Source: Polyangiaceae bacterium
Lineage (GTDB): Bacteria; Myxococcota_A; Polyangia; Polyangiales; Polyangiaceae
Assembly: GCA_023150915.1 (NCBI GenBank)
Contig: JAKLKA010000026.1
Location: 1-64,000, forward strand
DNA length: 64,000 bases
Direction of reading: 5' to 3'
The position numbers and the translations under genes are program-made. Position 1 is the first letter of the stretch; the number at the start of each line of letters is the position of its first letter. Positions 54,522-64,000 of the stretch are shown piece after piece. Under the pieces are notes generated by a model that saw only the letters and a list, made by a program, of their open reading frames with translations, did not search any database and was not told the origin of the DNA.

Positions 54522-57500
54522 TCAGAAGAACAGCCTCGAGACGGCCACCGAATCCATGCTGACCAGCACCAGCCCTTGCGAGGCGCCGTCTGCCACCGCC
54601 AGCTGACCGATCTGCGGCACGAACACCATCGACTGCGGAGACACCGCCCGGCTCTGGGCGGCCAGGTTCGCCGCCAACGGCACGAACCCGCCCGACACGC
54701 CCCACGAGAAGGCCATGCCGCGTTCGCTGGGCTCGTTCCCCCGGTACACCGCAAAGCGGTGGGTCAGGTTCTGGAAGATGCACTCTTCCCCGGGCTTGCC
54801 CGGCCCGAGGCCAGCGCCCTTGTCGAGCACGCAGGCGACGTCCGCGGACGTGGCCGGCCCGACGGCGCAGTCACTCTTCCCCTCTTTGGGCTTGGCGCAG
54901 TCCTTGGCCGAAACCTCGAACACGCGGCTCACCAGCTGCGCGCGCCGCGGGTTGCAGTCCAGCTCGCAGCGCAGGTCGCTGGTGCCCGCGACTGGAACGG
55001 CGATCACGTCATGGCGGAAGCCGCCGCCGCTGCCCGTGAGCACCCACTGGTGCCCCGCGCGCACTTCGTACGAGACCGCCGAGCCCCCGCCCATGCAGCA
55101 GAAGAACAGCTGCTCGATGCGCGCGCGATCGTCTGCGTTCTTGAACGCCTTGGGTTCGACCACCAGGCGGTCTTGGTACGCCTCGACCACCCGAAGGTCG
55201 CGGAGCGCGGTCGGGGCGTCGGCGGGACCGAACGCCTCGCGGCACTTGAAATAGGCCAGCGCGCCGCTCGCCGAGCAGCTCGCCCCGGCCCCGCCGTCCC
55301 AGTACGACGAGTCTTCTCCCGGCAGGGCCTGGGTCACGGTGACCACGTCGGCGTGCCGGCGGGCGAAGGCCGGCAGCGCGGCGGCGGGGACGCCGAGCTT
55401 CTGTCCGACCTGGGTGGCCACCGCCATGTCTTGTACGCCGCCGTTGCAGAACGCAGCGTCGGCGTCCCGAACCTCGGTGACCTCCCACTTCGGGAACCCG
55501 GTCTTGCGCTCGGCAACCAGGGCGCCCTCGTACTCGAGCGTCATCTCCTCGTCCCCGCCGAAGGCCCGGGGCTGGACGAACACCAGGCCCACCGACGACC
55601 GCTCGGCGGTCGCCGGATCCACCGGCAGCAGGTTGGTGGGATTGGGGACGCCCGCCGACGGGCTGCGGAACAGCGTGGAGCCGACATGGAGCTCGACCCC
55701 GTGGGTTCCACCTTCGGGGTTGGCAAAGTCCACGGCCAGCAGCTTGGGGTGCATGCGACCCTCGTCCGACTGGTCGCTGGCCAGGTTCCCGCCGCCGCGC
55801 GCGCCGAGCTTGGGCAGGTTGCGCAGCGCCGGGCCGTTGACCCCGACGTCGCCGCCGTTGACCAGCATGCGGCCGCTGCGGGCGCGATGGGGCTCGACCA
55901 CGCGGCAAGAAAGCTCGGCGCTGACCGTGCGCTTGCCGGTCGCGGTGCCGTCGAGCGTGAAGAAGTCGGGCTTGGTGGCGTCGCCCGAGCAGCCGCGGAA
56001 GTCGGCCAGCGCTGCCGAGTTGGTGGACACCGGGCGCCGGCAGGGCGCGTCGAAGTCTTCCAGGTCGATCACGGCGACCTGCCCGCTGGCGAGCATCACC
56101 GTCCCGAACACACCGCGCAGGTTGCGCGGGGCAGCGCCGCGAGTGTAGTCGCTGCTGGGGCGATACTTCGCGCCGGGATCGGTGGCGGGCAGCGCCGGAT
56201 CCGGATCGCACGCCGTGCCGATGGTGGCGACGCCCGTCTCGGGGTCCGCGATGGGCACGTCCCTGAGCACGAACCCGACGTCTCGGGCCGGCGAGCTGAA
56301 CGCGATGCGGTCGGGGGGCTCGAACGGCAAGAGCGGCGACCCAGGTCGGACGATCGGCGTGCGGTCCGAAGTGCCCGGCGTCACGTCGAAGATCATCACG
56401 CTGCCGTCGAACTCGTCGACCGCATAGGCGAAGCGCTGCCCGGTGGTGGTGGGCGGGCTGACCGCGACCTGGGTCGTGGTGACGATCCGGTTCTTGGCCT
56501 CGAACGCCACGGGGCGCAGCGGCGGGTCCTGGCGCGGCGCGCAGGGGTCCGAGACGTCGACCACGTGGACGGCGGGTGAGCCGCGGTCGGCGACGAACAG
56601 CCGGCCCTCGCTGAGCTCGATGCCGGCGGGCTGCGAGATGAAGGTGTCGGGGACCGGGCCGTAGTTGATCTCGGGCAGCGAGCAGCCCGGCGCCTGCAGG
56701 TCGGCCGGAACCTTCTGCACCACGGCGTCGTCCAGCTTGGGCTCGAGCGCAATGAAGCGTTCGATGTCGCACGGCTGATAGCTGCCGGGCTCGCGATCGA
56801 GCACGCCCTGCGCGTCGATCACCGCGAAGCCGCCCAGCGCGGGCAAGGTCACGATCAGCTTGCGACGACCGGCAGGGGCCTTCTCGAGCGCGAGGTCGGC
56901 GGGGCACTCGGCGCGGGTGGCCGCGAGCGCGGTGCCGGGCGTGGCCGCCGCGACGGTGAAGGGCGCGTCGCAGCTGGCGCGCACCGGCGCGGGGGTGGTC
57001 GCGTCGGCGTCGTTGTCGGAGTCCGGCGGATCGATCGCAATCACCATCTCGCCGGGCGCCACCGGCAGCGCGCACGCCGACCACGAGGTCAGATCGCGCG
57101 CCGGCGGACGGGCGCACCGGGTGGGGATGGCGAAGATGCCCTCTTTTCCGATGTCGGCCACGCCCACGAAGCTGGCCACGCCGCCCGGGGTCGAGACGAT
57201 GTCCACCGGGTTCTCGCCCACCGGCAAGAAGCTGAACCCCGGCGTGGAAGGATCGAGATCGAGCACGCGGCCCGCGCTCAGATCGACCACCGCGACCTCA
57301 CCGCGCAGGGTCTGAGTGACCATGGCGTACAGGTGCCGCGGGTTCTCTTCGCTGTCGAAGTCGGGACAGGCGTCGATGTGGTGACCCTCGCCCTCTTGAT
57401 CGGCGCAGACGAACGACACCTCGCCGCTGCGCTCGAGAGAGCGGAGCGGCACCGAGACCGGCGTCTCGGAGCAGCCCAACCCGAACGCCGCGAACGCGAC

Positions 57501-57536
57501 CAGGGCGCCGAGCGCGGCGTCGACCTTGGCCCTCAT
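54522..57536 (-). CDS. Very large lipoprotein with propeller-like repeats (second of a pair)
   Basis: The product has 1004 residues. The lipoprotein signal ends F-G-L-G-C. The mature protein contains many segments of the form V-A-V-V-D-L-x-x-G-R-V-L-D and V-V-D-V-S-D-P, typical of YVTN/NHL-like beta-propeller blades, plus scattered Cys pairs. No catalytic motif is evident. Its ATG overlaps the stop of the upstream lipoprotein gene (ATGA), so the two are translationally coupled and probably act together at the outer membrane. Longer in-frame extension to 58061 is antisense-like and was rejected. Confidence 0.78.
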   Translation of the reverse strand: MRAKVDAALGALVAFAAFGLGCSETPVSVPLRSLERSGEVSFVCADQEGEGHHIDACPDFDSEENPRHLYAMVTQTLRGEVAVVDLSAGRVLDLDPSTPGFSFLPVGENPVDIVSTPGGVASFVGVADIGKEGIFAIPTRCARPPARDLTSWSACALPVAPGEMVIAIDPPDSDNDADATTPAPVRASCDAPFTVAAATPGTALAATRAECPADLALEKAPAGRRKLIVTLPALGGFAVIDAQGVLDREPGSYQPCDIERFIALEPKLDDAVVQKVPADLQAPGCSLPEINYGPVPDTFISQPAGIELSEGRLFVADRGSPAVHVVDVSDPCAPRQDPPLRPVAFEAKNRIVTTTQVAVSPPTTTGQRFAYAVDEFDGSVMIFDVTPGTSDRTPIVRPGSPLLPFEPPDRIAFSSPARDVGFVLRDVPIADPETGVATIGTACDPDPALPATDPGAKYRPSSDYTRGAAPRNLRGVFGTVMLASGQVAVIDLEDFDAPCRRPVSTNSAALADFRGCSGDATKPDFFTLDGTATGKRTVSAELSCRVVEPHRARSGRMLVNGGDVGVNGPALRNLPKLGARGGGNLASDQSDEGRMHPKLLAVDFANPEGGTHGVELHVGSTLFRSPSAGVPNPTNLLPVDPATAERSSVGLVFVQPRAFGGDEEMTLEYEGALVAERKTGFPKWEVTEVRDADAAFCNGGVQDMAVATQVGQKLGVPAAALPAFARRHADVVTVTQALPGEDSSYWDGGAGASCSASGALAYFKCREAFGPADAPTALRDLRVVEAYQDRLVVEPKAFKNADDRARIEQLFFCCMGGGSAVSYEVRAGHQWVLTGSGGGFRHDVIAVPVAGTSDLRCELDCNPRRAQLVSRVFEVSAKDCAKPKEGKSDCAVGPATSADVACVLDKGAGLGPGKPGEECIFQNLTHRFAVYRGNEPSERGMAFSWGVSGGFVPLAANLAAQSRAVSPQSMVFVPQIGQLAVADGASQGLVLVSMDSVAVSRLFF

Positions 57537-59200
57537 TTGCTGGCCCTCGGAGCGCTGGGCCGGCCAATGGTGGTGAGGATGGTGCCGAAGGTGGGGTTGC
57601 GCATGTCGAGGTCGATCACGCCGATGTACGAGTCCGTGAAATGAGCGACGTAGGCGTACGCCCAGCGGGGGGCGCCGCCGTCGTCGGTGCCCAGCTCGGT
57701 GACGAACCCGTGGGGGCCGCGGCCGGTTTCTATCCAGTCTTCGATGGCGTGGGTGGCGGGGTTGTAGACGCCCACCTTGCGCGAATCGAAGCAGACCACG
57801 AACACCCGGGTGTGGGGCGCGCCGTCCAGACCGATGACCTTGCCCACGATCACCCGCGACGGGCCGAAGCTGAGCGGGACGCTCTCGGTCAGGCGAGGCA
57901 GATCGTCGCTGGAGAACAGACCGGGGTTCGGACGGGTCTCGCCGACCAAGAGGGACGAAGGCGCACGGTTGGCGATGTACACGCGAATCGGCAGCCCCGC
58001 GCACTCCGAGAGGCACGCCTTGCGCGCGTCGCCCGAGCCACCGGGGCAACCGACCTCGCACGCCTTGCGCTCGTCGCCGTCGACGGCGATGCCGCGCGAG
58101 TCGATGCCCAGCGAGTTGGCGGTGATGGGCGCCGAGCCCGCCACCTGCATGAACGGCCGCGCGGGCTTGGACGCCGCATCGGAGAAGTAGCGCAGCAGAT
58201 CCACCTGGGCGGCATCGCGGAAGGTGACCAAGAAGCCCGGGTCGTAGGCCGCACCCAGCTCTTGTGCGAGGGCCGGCGTGGGCAGCGCCGCGACACCGAT
58301 CACGCGCTGGGGCATGCCGGTGGTGGTGAAGGTGAGCTTCGGGCCTTCACCCAGGCTGGATTCGCCGTCGCCCCAGGACGCCGCGTCGTTCACGAAGAGG
58401 GATGCGGCCCCCTCGGTCTGATGCGTCACGACCACGGCTTCGCCCTCCGGCGTGGCGGCGATGCCGAAGGGCTCGGGCGCCAGCCGCAGATCCCGGGTGT
58501 TCTCTTGGTCCGGATCGTCGCCCCGACGATGGCGGTCGTCGCAGTCCCCGCCGTTGCCGTCTTGACCGCAGTCGAGCTCGAACGGAACCTGGGGGGACTC
58601 GGTGTCGTCGATCACGTCCACGAAGTGGAGCGTGGCGTCACCGCGGACCGGGATGAACAGCCGCCCCCCCGGGCCGGTGGGGCGCGGCCGATAGATCACG
58701 TCGGTGGCGAACGCGCCGATCCCCACCCGGCCGGCGACCAGGCTGGAACCGCCGTCTTGCGGCGAGACGTGATCGACGTGACCGCAGCGGCCGGGATGCA
58801 GCAGCTTGTTGGCCGGGCCCTTCTCACCGAAGGGACCGCAGGGCATGCCGGCGTTGGGCCCCGCGGCGTCGACGCACCAGCGGCTCGGGTGGCCTCCGTT
58901 CGCGTCGGACGGTGAGAGGTCGCACACCCGCCCGGTGCCGACGCAGTCGGCGTCCGCGCTGCACGCCTTCGGAACGATCGCGCGCACGCGAGCGAGATCG
59001 AGGGCCTGCAGTGACCCCGAGTTGTACTGCAGGTCGAAGTCGCTGTTCACGACATAGAGGCGCGAAGCCGCAGGGGACAGCGCGAGCCCGACCGGGAAGT
59101 AGATGCGATCGAGCGGCGGCTCGACGCCCCCACCCTGGTCGTAGCAACCAGTGAGCGCGAGCGCGGCGAGCGCGGCGGAGCGCAGGAACCATCGGGGCAT
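57533..59200 (-). CDS. Lipoprotein with propeller-like repeats (first of a pair)
   Basis: The product has 555 residues. The lipoprotein signal ends L-T-G-C, followed by P-V-G-L-A-L-S-P-A-A-S-R-L-Y-V-V-N, the typical opening of a propeller blade. Several further blades and two Cys-rich inserts (about 80-130 and 375-405) follow, with a final W-A-Y-A-Y-V-A-H-F blade. Function unknown; possibly a ligand-binding surface protein. A TAGGCT hexamer (59214-59219) lies 13 nt before the ATG, marking this as the operon head. It overlaps the next start by 4 bp. Confidence 0.78.
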   Translation of the reverse strand: MPRWFLRSAALAALALTGCYDQGGGVEPPLDRIYFPVGLALSPAASRLYVVNSDFDLQYNSGSLQALDLARVRAIVPKACSADADCVGTGRVCDLSPSDANGGHPSRWCVDAAGPNAGMPCGPFGEKGPANKLLHPGRCGHVDHVSPQDGGSSLVAGRVGIGAFATDVIYRPRPTGPGGRLFIPVRGDATLHFVDVIDDTESPQVPFELDCGQDGNGGDCDDRHRRGDDPDQENTRDLRLAPEPFGIAATPEGEAVVVTHQTEGAASLFVNDAASWGDGESSLGEGPKLTFTTTGMPQRVIGVAALPTPALAQELGAAYDPGFLVTFRDAAQVDLLRYFSDAASKPARPFMQVAGSAPITANSLGIDSRGIAVDGDERKACEVGCPGGSGDARKACLSECAGLPIRVYIANRAPSSLLVGETRPNPGLFSSDDLPRLTESVPLSFGPSRVIVGKVIGLDGAPHTRVFVVCFDSRKVGVYNPATHAIEDWIETGRGPHGFVTELGTDDGGAPRWAYAYVAHFTDSYIGVIDLDMRNPTFGTILTTIGRPSAPRASK

Positions 59201-59258
59201 TGTGGGCCGGCGCAGCCTAGTCAAGTCGCGGGGCCCGCGCGACTGTTTCGGCGTTCGA

Positions 59259-59444
59259 TCAGGCCAGGTCGAGAATGATCACGCCGCGGTCCTTGTCGTC
59301 GTCGTCTTCGCGCTCGGGCTCGGGACGGCGACGCGGCTGAATGGCGTCCACCGGCAGCTCGAGTCGGGGCTGCTGCTCGTCACGACGGCGTTGCTCCTCC
59401 TCTTCGCGCCGACGAATCTGGTCGATGATGAAGGGGGGGAGCAT
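59259..59444 (-). CDS. 61-residue basic/acidic protein ending in an R-G-V-I-I-L-D-L motif
   Basis: The product is M-L-P-P-F-I-I-D-Q-I-R at the start, a helix of alternating Arg/Glu, a Pro/Arg segment, an Asp-rich patch and a terminal R-G-V-I-I-L-D-L-A. I recall similar tiny proteins with this hydrophobic tail in other myxobacteria, but their function is not known to me. A good promoter lies just upstream and third positions are G/C, so I consider it real. It is divergent from the DUF4350 gene. Confidence 0.7.
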   Translation of the reverse strand: MLPPFIIDQIRRREEEEQRRRDEQQPRLELPVDAIQPRRRPEPEREDDDDKDRGVIILDLA

Positions 59445-59475
59445 GTCGGCCTCGCTTTCGGACCTGATGGTGCAC

Positions 59476-59503
59476 AATCTAGCTCCCCTGCTGGTGCGGT
59501 CAA
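59476..59503 (-). promoter_or_regulatory. Sigma-70-type promoter of the 61-residue protein
   Basis: On the minus strand TTGACC (59498-59503) and TAGATT (59476-59481) are separated by 16 nt. Transcription would begin near 59469, about 25 nt before the ATG, with a GCGAGG ribosome-binding site. Confidence 0.55.
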
Positions 59504-59576
59504 GTTCGGGAAACCGCGACGTTTTTGCAGGGCCGCCGCCGGACGCGCCCGAGCTGGCATGGTAGCGTGCCGGCCG

Positions 59577-60913
59577 ATGCGGGCTCACGCCGCGAAATGG
59601 TTCCGGCTTCTGGGGCTCTTGACGGTGGTCCTGGGGGTCGCGTGGCCGAACCGTGGGCACGCCGCGCCGTTCGAGCTGAACGACACCACCTGGGAGGGCA
59701 CCAGCGAGCTTCTGGCCCTGGCCCGGGCACGCCTCGGCAGCTCTCGCGTCGAGATCGTGGCGGTGCTGGACTGGGAGCGGCTGCGCCCCGCCGACGGCGT
59801 GCTCATCCTCCACCCCACGGTCGAGGTCGACTACGACGAGGCCAGCGCCTTCCTGCGCGCGGGCGGTCGACTGGCCGTGCTGGACGACTTCGGCAAAGGC
59901 GACGCGCTGCTCGGGCGCTTCCAGATCCGGCGCGTGACCGCTCCGCTGCGCCCCGCCCGAGCGCTGCGCGACAACCCCAGCTACGCCATCGCGGTCCCCG
60001 CGGTGCAGCAGGTCGCCGGCCAAGAGCAGGGGCGCCATCCCGTGGTGGCGCAGGTGCGCGAGGTGGTCACCAATCACCCCTCGGCGTTCACGCACCCGAA
60101 CCTGACGCCGGTGCTCGAGATCCCCGCGCGCGGCGAGCCCAGCGCGACCTTGGCGGTGACCGGCATCATCGTCAACCGTGGTCGGCTGTTCGCCATGGCG
60201 GACGCTTCCGCCGTCATCAACCTGATGCTGCGCTACCCGGGCAATCGCGCGTTCTCCGAGGGACTGGTGGACTACCTGGTCGAAGACGACAGCTGGGGCC
60301 AGCGCGGGGGCAAGCTCTACCTGGTGGCGGGCGAGTTCCGCCAGCGCGGGGCCTACGGCGGCGGGACCAGCTTCGGCCAGGAAATCAAGGACCAGCTCGA
60401 GGGCTTCGAGGATCTGGTCTCGAAGATGCACGACGACGGGCTGCCCGACGTGCTGGCGATGGTGTTCGCCGTGGTCGCGGGCATCGTCGCCGTCGGGTGG
60501 GCGGTGGCGTCGTCGCTCAAGGTCTACCGCCGGTCGCCGCCGCGCTATGCGAGCGCCCAGCTGCTGGTGGCGCAGGGCGGCGTCGCCGGCAGGGCAGCGG
60601 TGCTCGGTGCGCCGACCACCCACCGGGCACTGGTGCTGCTCGAGCTGAAGAGCGCGCTCGAAGAGGGGCTGGCCGAACGCTTCGGGCTCTCGCCACGCGC
60701 CGGCCCGGCCGAGCTGGTGGCCGAAGCCGAGCGCCGCGCGCTGCTGGCACCGAAGAGCCTGGCCGAGCTCAAACGCCTGTTCGGCGAGCTCGGGCGAGCC
60801 GAGACCGCCGTGGCGGCGTCGCAGCCCTTCCGGGTCACGAAGGAAACCGTAGAGAGGACCCGGCGAGCGGTGCTAGCAATCCTGGCCGAGGCCGACGGCC
60901 CCAGGAGAGAGTC

Positions 60914-60917
<4 letters not shown>
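59577..60917 (+). CDS. DUF4350-domain membrane protein
   Basis: The product has 446 residues. A signal peptide (about 1-30) precedes an extracytoplasmic alpha/beta DUF4350 domain (about 35-260), with hydrophobic strands such as G-V-L-I-L-H-P and F-L-R-A-G-G-R-L-A-V-L-D-D-F. A transmembrane helix (about 291-313) leads to a cytoplasmic helical tail. DUF4350 proteins commonly sit beside MoxR ATPases, as here. The MoxR start overlaps its stop. A TAGCGT hexamer (59563-59568) lies 8 nt before the ATG. Confidence 0.85.
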
Positions 60918-61885
<968 letters not shown>

Positions 61886-61946
61886 CCCGGCTCGGCGCGC
61901 GGGCCGGTGTTGACCCCCGACCTCGGAGCGGACTCTACTTTCGGCC

Positions 61947-62873
61947 ATGTCGAGCCGACTGACCTGGGGTGCGCTGGCCGTCTGGGTGCTCTGCGTGGGG
62001 TGTCAAAAGAATGACAACACCCCGATCGCCGCGCCCTCGAGCGATCAGCCCGGCTACGCCGCCCGCTACCCCGACGAGCTGGCCAAGGCCCGAACCCGCT
62101 TCGCCGAAGACGAGAGCCGCGCCCGCAGCACCCTGGGGAAGCTTGCCCAGTTCCCCGCCGAGCTGGACAAGACCTCGTGGCCCGACGTCTTGAAGGTGTA
62201 CGAGGCCGCCGACGCGGCGGGCAAGAGCCAGGAATACGTCGAGCGCCTGCACGAGACGGACACGGTGGCCACGTTCTTCAGCGACGAGAAGGCCGAGATC
62301 AACAAGAAGGTCGGCGGCGCGGCGCAATACACCGCCAAGCAGAAGGGCTGCACGGTCGAGATGTTCGGGGCCACCAGCGTGGCGCTGGAAAAATCGGTGG
62401 AAAAGCAGCTGGAAAAGCGCCTGCGCGAGCGCAACCAGGCGCATCGCACCATCGACGAGCACGAGGACGCGCTGGGCAAACCGAACCGCGAGAAGCTGGA
62501 GAAGCAGGCCGACGAGCTCAGCCTGGCGAGCTATCTGGTCCACGTGGCAGGCCCGCTGACCAAGCGGAAGCTCACCGAGCTGATCGCCGAGTCGAGCGAC
62601 GTGAAGTCGACGCTCGAGCGCACCATCAGCGAGAGCAAGGAAGCGGCCGCCGACGCCAAGCGCTCGGAGGGCGACAAGAAGAAAGCTCAGGCCCGACTGG
62701 AAGCGGCGGAGAAGGCCAAGGGGCGCATCGAGGCCGAGACCACCGAAGCCCAGAAGCTCTTGGAAGAGATCGACAAGAAGAACCAGCTCTTGGTCGACGA
62801 GTACGACCAGGCATTCGACGCCCTGAAGAAGAAGGTCGACGAGAAGGCCAAGGCCGCCCCGCCGGCGAGCTGA
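61947..62873 (+). CDS. Coiled-coil lipoprotein
   Basis: The product has 308 residues. The lipoprotein signal ends L-C-V-G-C. The mature part is nearly all helix; residues about 150-300 have a Lys/Glu/Ala heptad-like pattern of a long coiled coil, with a single C-T-V-E-M in the middle. It may bridge the outer membrane and another envelope layer. TTGACC (61910-61915) and TCTACT (61934-61939) form a possible promoter whose transcript would begin essentially at the ATG. Confidence 0.75.
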   Translation: MSSRLTWGALAVWVLCVGCQKNDNTPIAAPSSDQPGYAARYPDELAKARTRFAEDESRARSTLGKLAQFPAELDKTSWPDVLKVYEAADAAGKSQEYVERLHETDTVATFFSDEKAEINKKVGGAAQYTAKQKGCTVEMFGATSVALEKSVEKQLEKRLRERNQAHRTIDEHEDALGKPNREKLEKQADELSLASYLVHVAGPLTKRKLTELIAESSDVKSTLERTISESKEAAADAKRSEGDKKKAQARLEAAEKAKGRIEAETTEAQKLLEEIDKKNQLLVDEYDQAFDALKKKVDEKAKAAPPAS

Positions 62874-62890
62874 CCGGCGAGCGCCGCGCC

Positions 62891-63871
62891 TCAGTGCGGC
62901 GCGTGCTCGGCGAAGCCGCCGTTGTCCCGCGAGGCCCGGCGATACGCGCCGGGGGCAGCGCCGACCCAGCGCTTGAACGCCTTGCTGAAGGCAGCCTCGG
63001 ACTCGTAACCCACGCGGTCCGCGATGTCGGCCAGCGTCGCGCGACCGTCTCTCAGCAGGGCTGCGGCCCGCTGCATGCGCCAGCGCGTCACATAGTGAAG
63101 CGGCGGCTCACCCACCAGCTCGGCGAAGCGGCCCGCGAACGTGGAGCGACTCATGCCCACTCTCGACGCCAGCATCGCGACCGTCCAGGGCGTGCGCGGA
63201 TCTTGGTGGATGAGCCCCAGGGATGCGCCGATCTGCGGTTCGGTGAGCGCGCGCAGCCAGCCACGCTGACTCTCGGGGGTCGAGCTCAAGAAGCCGCGGA
63301 CGATCTGGATGAACAAGATGTCGGCCAGGCGGCTCACCACGGTGCGGGCGCCCGGGCGGGTCGAGGCGGCCTCGCACGCCATGAACTGCAGCGTGGGCTC
63401 GAGCCAGTGCACGGCGCGACCGTCCTCGCCCTTGATCAAGATGAGCGGCGGGAGCACGTTGAGCAGCGGGTTGTGCGTGCGGTCCTCGAACCGGAACGCC
63501 CCACACACCAGCGTGGCGGCCGCGCCGTTGCCGCCCACCTTGATGGTGCCGGTCGAACAGGCGTCGCCGCCGCCGACGATCTCTTCCAGCGGGCGCGCCG
63601 GGGTGTCCACCGAGTCGCGCAGCGTGTGCGCGCGCCCATGGGGCAACGCGAACAGATCGCCGCTGGCCAGCGCCACGGGGTCGTTCATGCCCTCGACCTC
63701 GAGCCACGCGTTGCCGCGAAGCAGGACATGGAACGACGCGGAGTCGCTCTCTGGCACCCGCACCCCCCAGGGCGCCCCGAGCTCGACCCGCCCGTAGCAG
63801 ACCGACGAGACCCGGACGGTCTGCAGCACGTCGGTCAGAACGTCCATGGGCGCCGCATTCGCTGAATTCAT
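62891..63871 (-). CDS. AraC-family transcriptional regulator with cupin sensor
   Basis: The product has 326 residues. The N-terminal part (about 15-190) is a cupin_6/AraC-binding-like sensor with S-F-H-V-L-L-R-G and L-P-H-G-R-A-H. The C-terminal 100 residues carry two helix-turn-helix units, including M-S-R-S-T-F-A-G-R-F and A-D-I-A-D-R-V-G-Y-E-S-E-A-A-F-S-K-A-F-K-R. Family members of this kind often respond to small metabolites and control a neighbouring oxidoreductase gene; the likely target lies beyond the right edge. TATAGA (63880-63885) is 8 nt before the ATG. Confidence 0.92.
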   Translation of the reverse strand: MNSANAAPMDVLTDVLQTVRVSSVCYGRVELGAPWGVRVPESDSASFHVLLRGNAWLEVEGMNDPVALASGDLFALPHGRAHTLRDSVDTPARPLEEIVGGGDACSTGTIKVGGNGAAATLVCGAFRFEDRTHNPLLNVLPPLILIKGEDGRAVHWLEPTLQFMACEAASTRPGARTVVSRLADILFIQIVRGFLSSTPESQRGWLRALTEPQIGASLGLIHQDPRTPWTVAMLASRVGMSRSTFAGRFAELVGEPPLHYVTRWRMQRAAALLRDGRATLADIADRVGYESEAAFSKAFKRWVGAAPGAYRRASRDNGGFAEHAPH

Positions 63872-63879
63872 CGGTCACC

Positions 63880-63885
63880 TCTATA
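63880..63885 (-). promoter_or_regulatory. Candidate -10 element (TATAGA) of the AraC gene
   Basis: TATAGA on the minus strand is close to TATAAT and ends 8 nt before the ATG of the AraC-family gene, implying a very short or absent leader. No other gene is recognisable between 63872 and the end of the window. Confidence 0.45.
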
Positions 63886-64000
63886 CGCGCGAGCAAGATA
63901 GTCTCCCATCCCATGCCTACTCGTCCAGCGGGCTCGGGTTTCGGGTGAATTACTCGCGGTATTCGGTTTCTAGCGTCGGCGACGGCAGGGTCGGCATGCC

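Noticed and set aside
52182-56579. 1465-codon plus-strand open frame
   Set aside because: It lies wholly antisense to mutS and the large lipoprotein gene, has no domain pattern, and reflects the scarcity of stop codons in GC-rich DNA.

Overview
The window is 64 kb of very GC-rich chromosomal DNA with G or C at most third codon positions. It looks like a myxobacterium, most likely of the Polyangiales/Sorangiineae type. The evidence is a MYXO-CTERM sorting tail (about 7375-7490), many lipoproteins with Gly/Ser-rich or Cys-rich linkers, FHA-domain proteins, a Hanks-type Ser/Thr kinase, a class III cyclase fused to an SRPBCC domain, and type IV pilus genes (pilC, pilS). No rRNA, convincing tRNA, CRISPR array, insertion sequence, phage or plasmid gene was seen. 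This reads as core chromosome rich in secreted and regulatory proteins.

Layout. 1-5912: a partial Gly-rich lipoprotein gene; a CBM9-like lipoprotein and FHA protein pair; then a minus-strand operon of an unknown protein, a Gly-rich lipoprotein, a histidine phosphatase and an ACAD11-like acyl-CoA dehydrogenase. 5981-9667: an M23-like MYXO-CTERM protein, an RlmL-type rRNA methyltransferase and an FGE-fold exported protein. 9674-16123: a minus-strand series of a papain-like lipoprotein, DUF4911, an unknown protein, a thioredoxin-like lipoprotein, a stand-alone E2 acyltransferase domain and argG, with several start/stop overlaps. 16305-24866: an Asp-box protein, lysC, a TPR protein, MlaC, pilS and pilC. 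24942-33308: a beta-lactamase-fold hydrolase, a tandem-FHA membrane protein, two SGNH hydrolases facing each other (one frameshifted), a degenerate SDR and a Cys-repeat lipoprotein. 33330-39585: a lipoprotein, ssb, a MerR regulator, ihfA, a cellulose-synthase-like glycosyltransferase and a PEGA/TPR outer-membrane protein. 39641-54470: a Ser/Thr kinase, polA, a flavoprotein plus glycosyltransferase pair, the cyclase, a truncated Cys-repeat lipoprotein, a RuvA-C-like mini-protein, hrpB and mutS. 54522-63871: twin propeller-like lipoproteins, a 61-residue protein, a DUF4350 plus MoxR pair, a coiled-coil lipoprotein and an AraC regulator.

How the genes fit together. Housekeeping functions (argG, lysC, polA, mutS, hrpB, ssb, ihfA, the rRNA methyltransferase) are interspersed with envelope genes. 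The most coherent non-housekeeping groups are the SGNH/SDR/Cys-lipoprotein cluster, the flavoprotein/glycosyltransferase pair and the two-lipoprotein operon. About 17 likely operon-first genes share a TAnnnT hexamer 5-14 nt before the start codon, usually without a Shine-Dalgarno sequence. This suggests that short-leader or leaderless transcripts are common in this organism.
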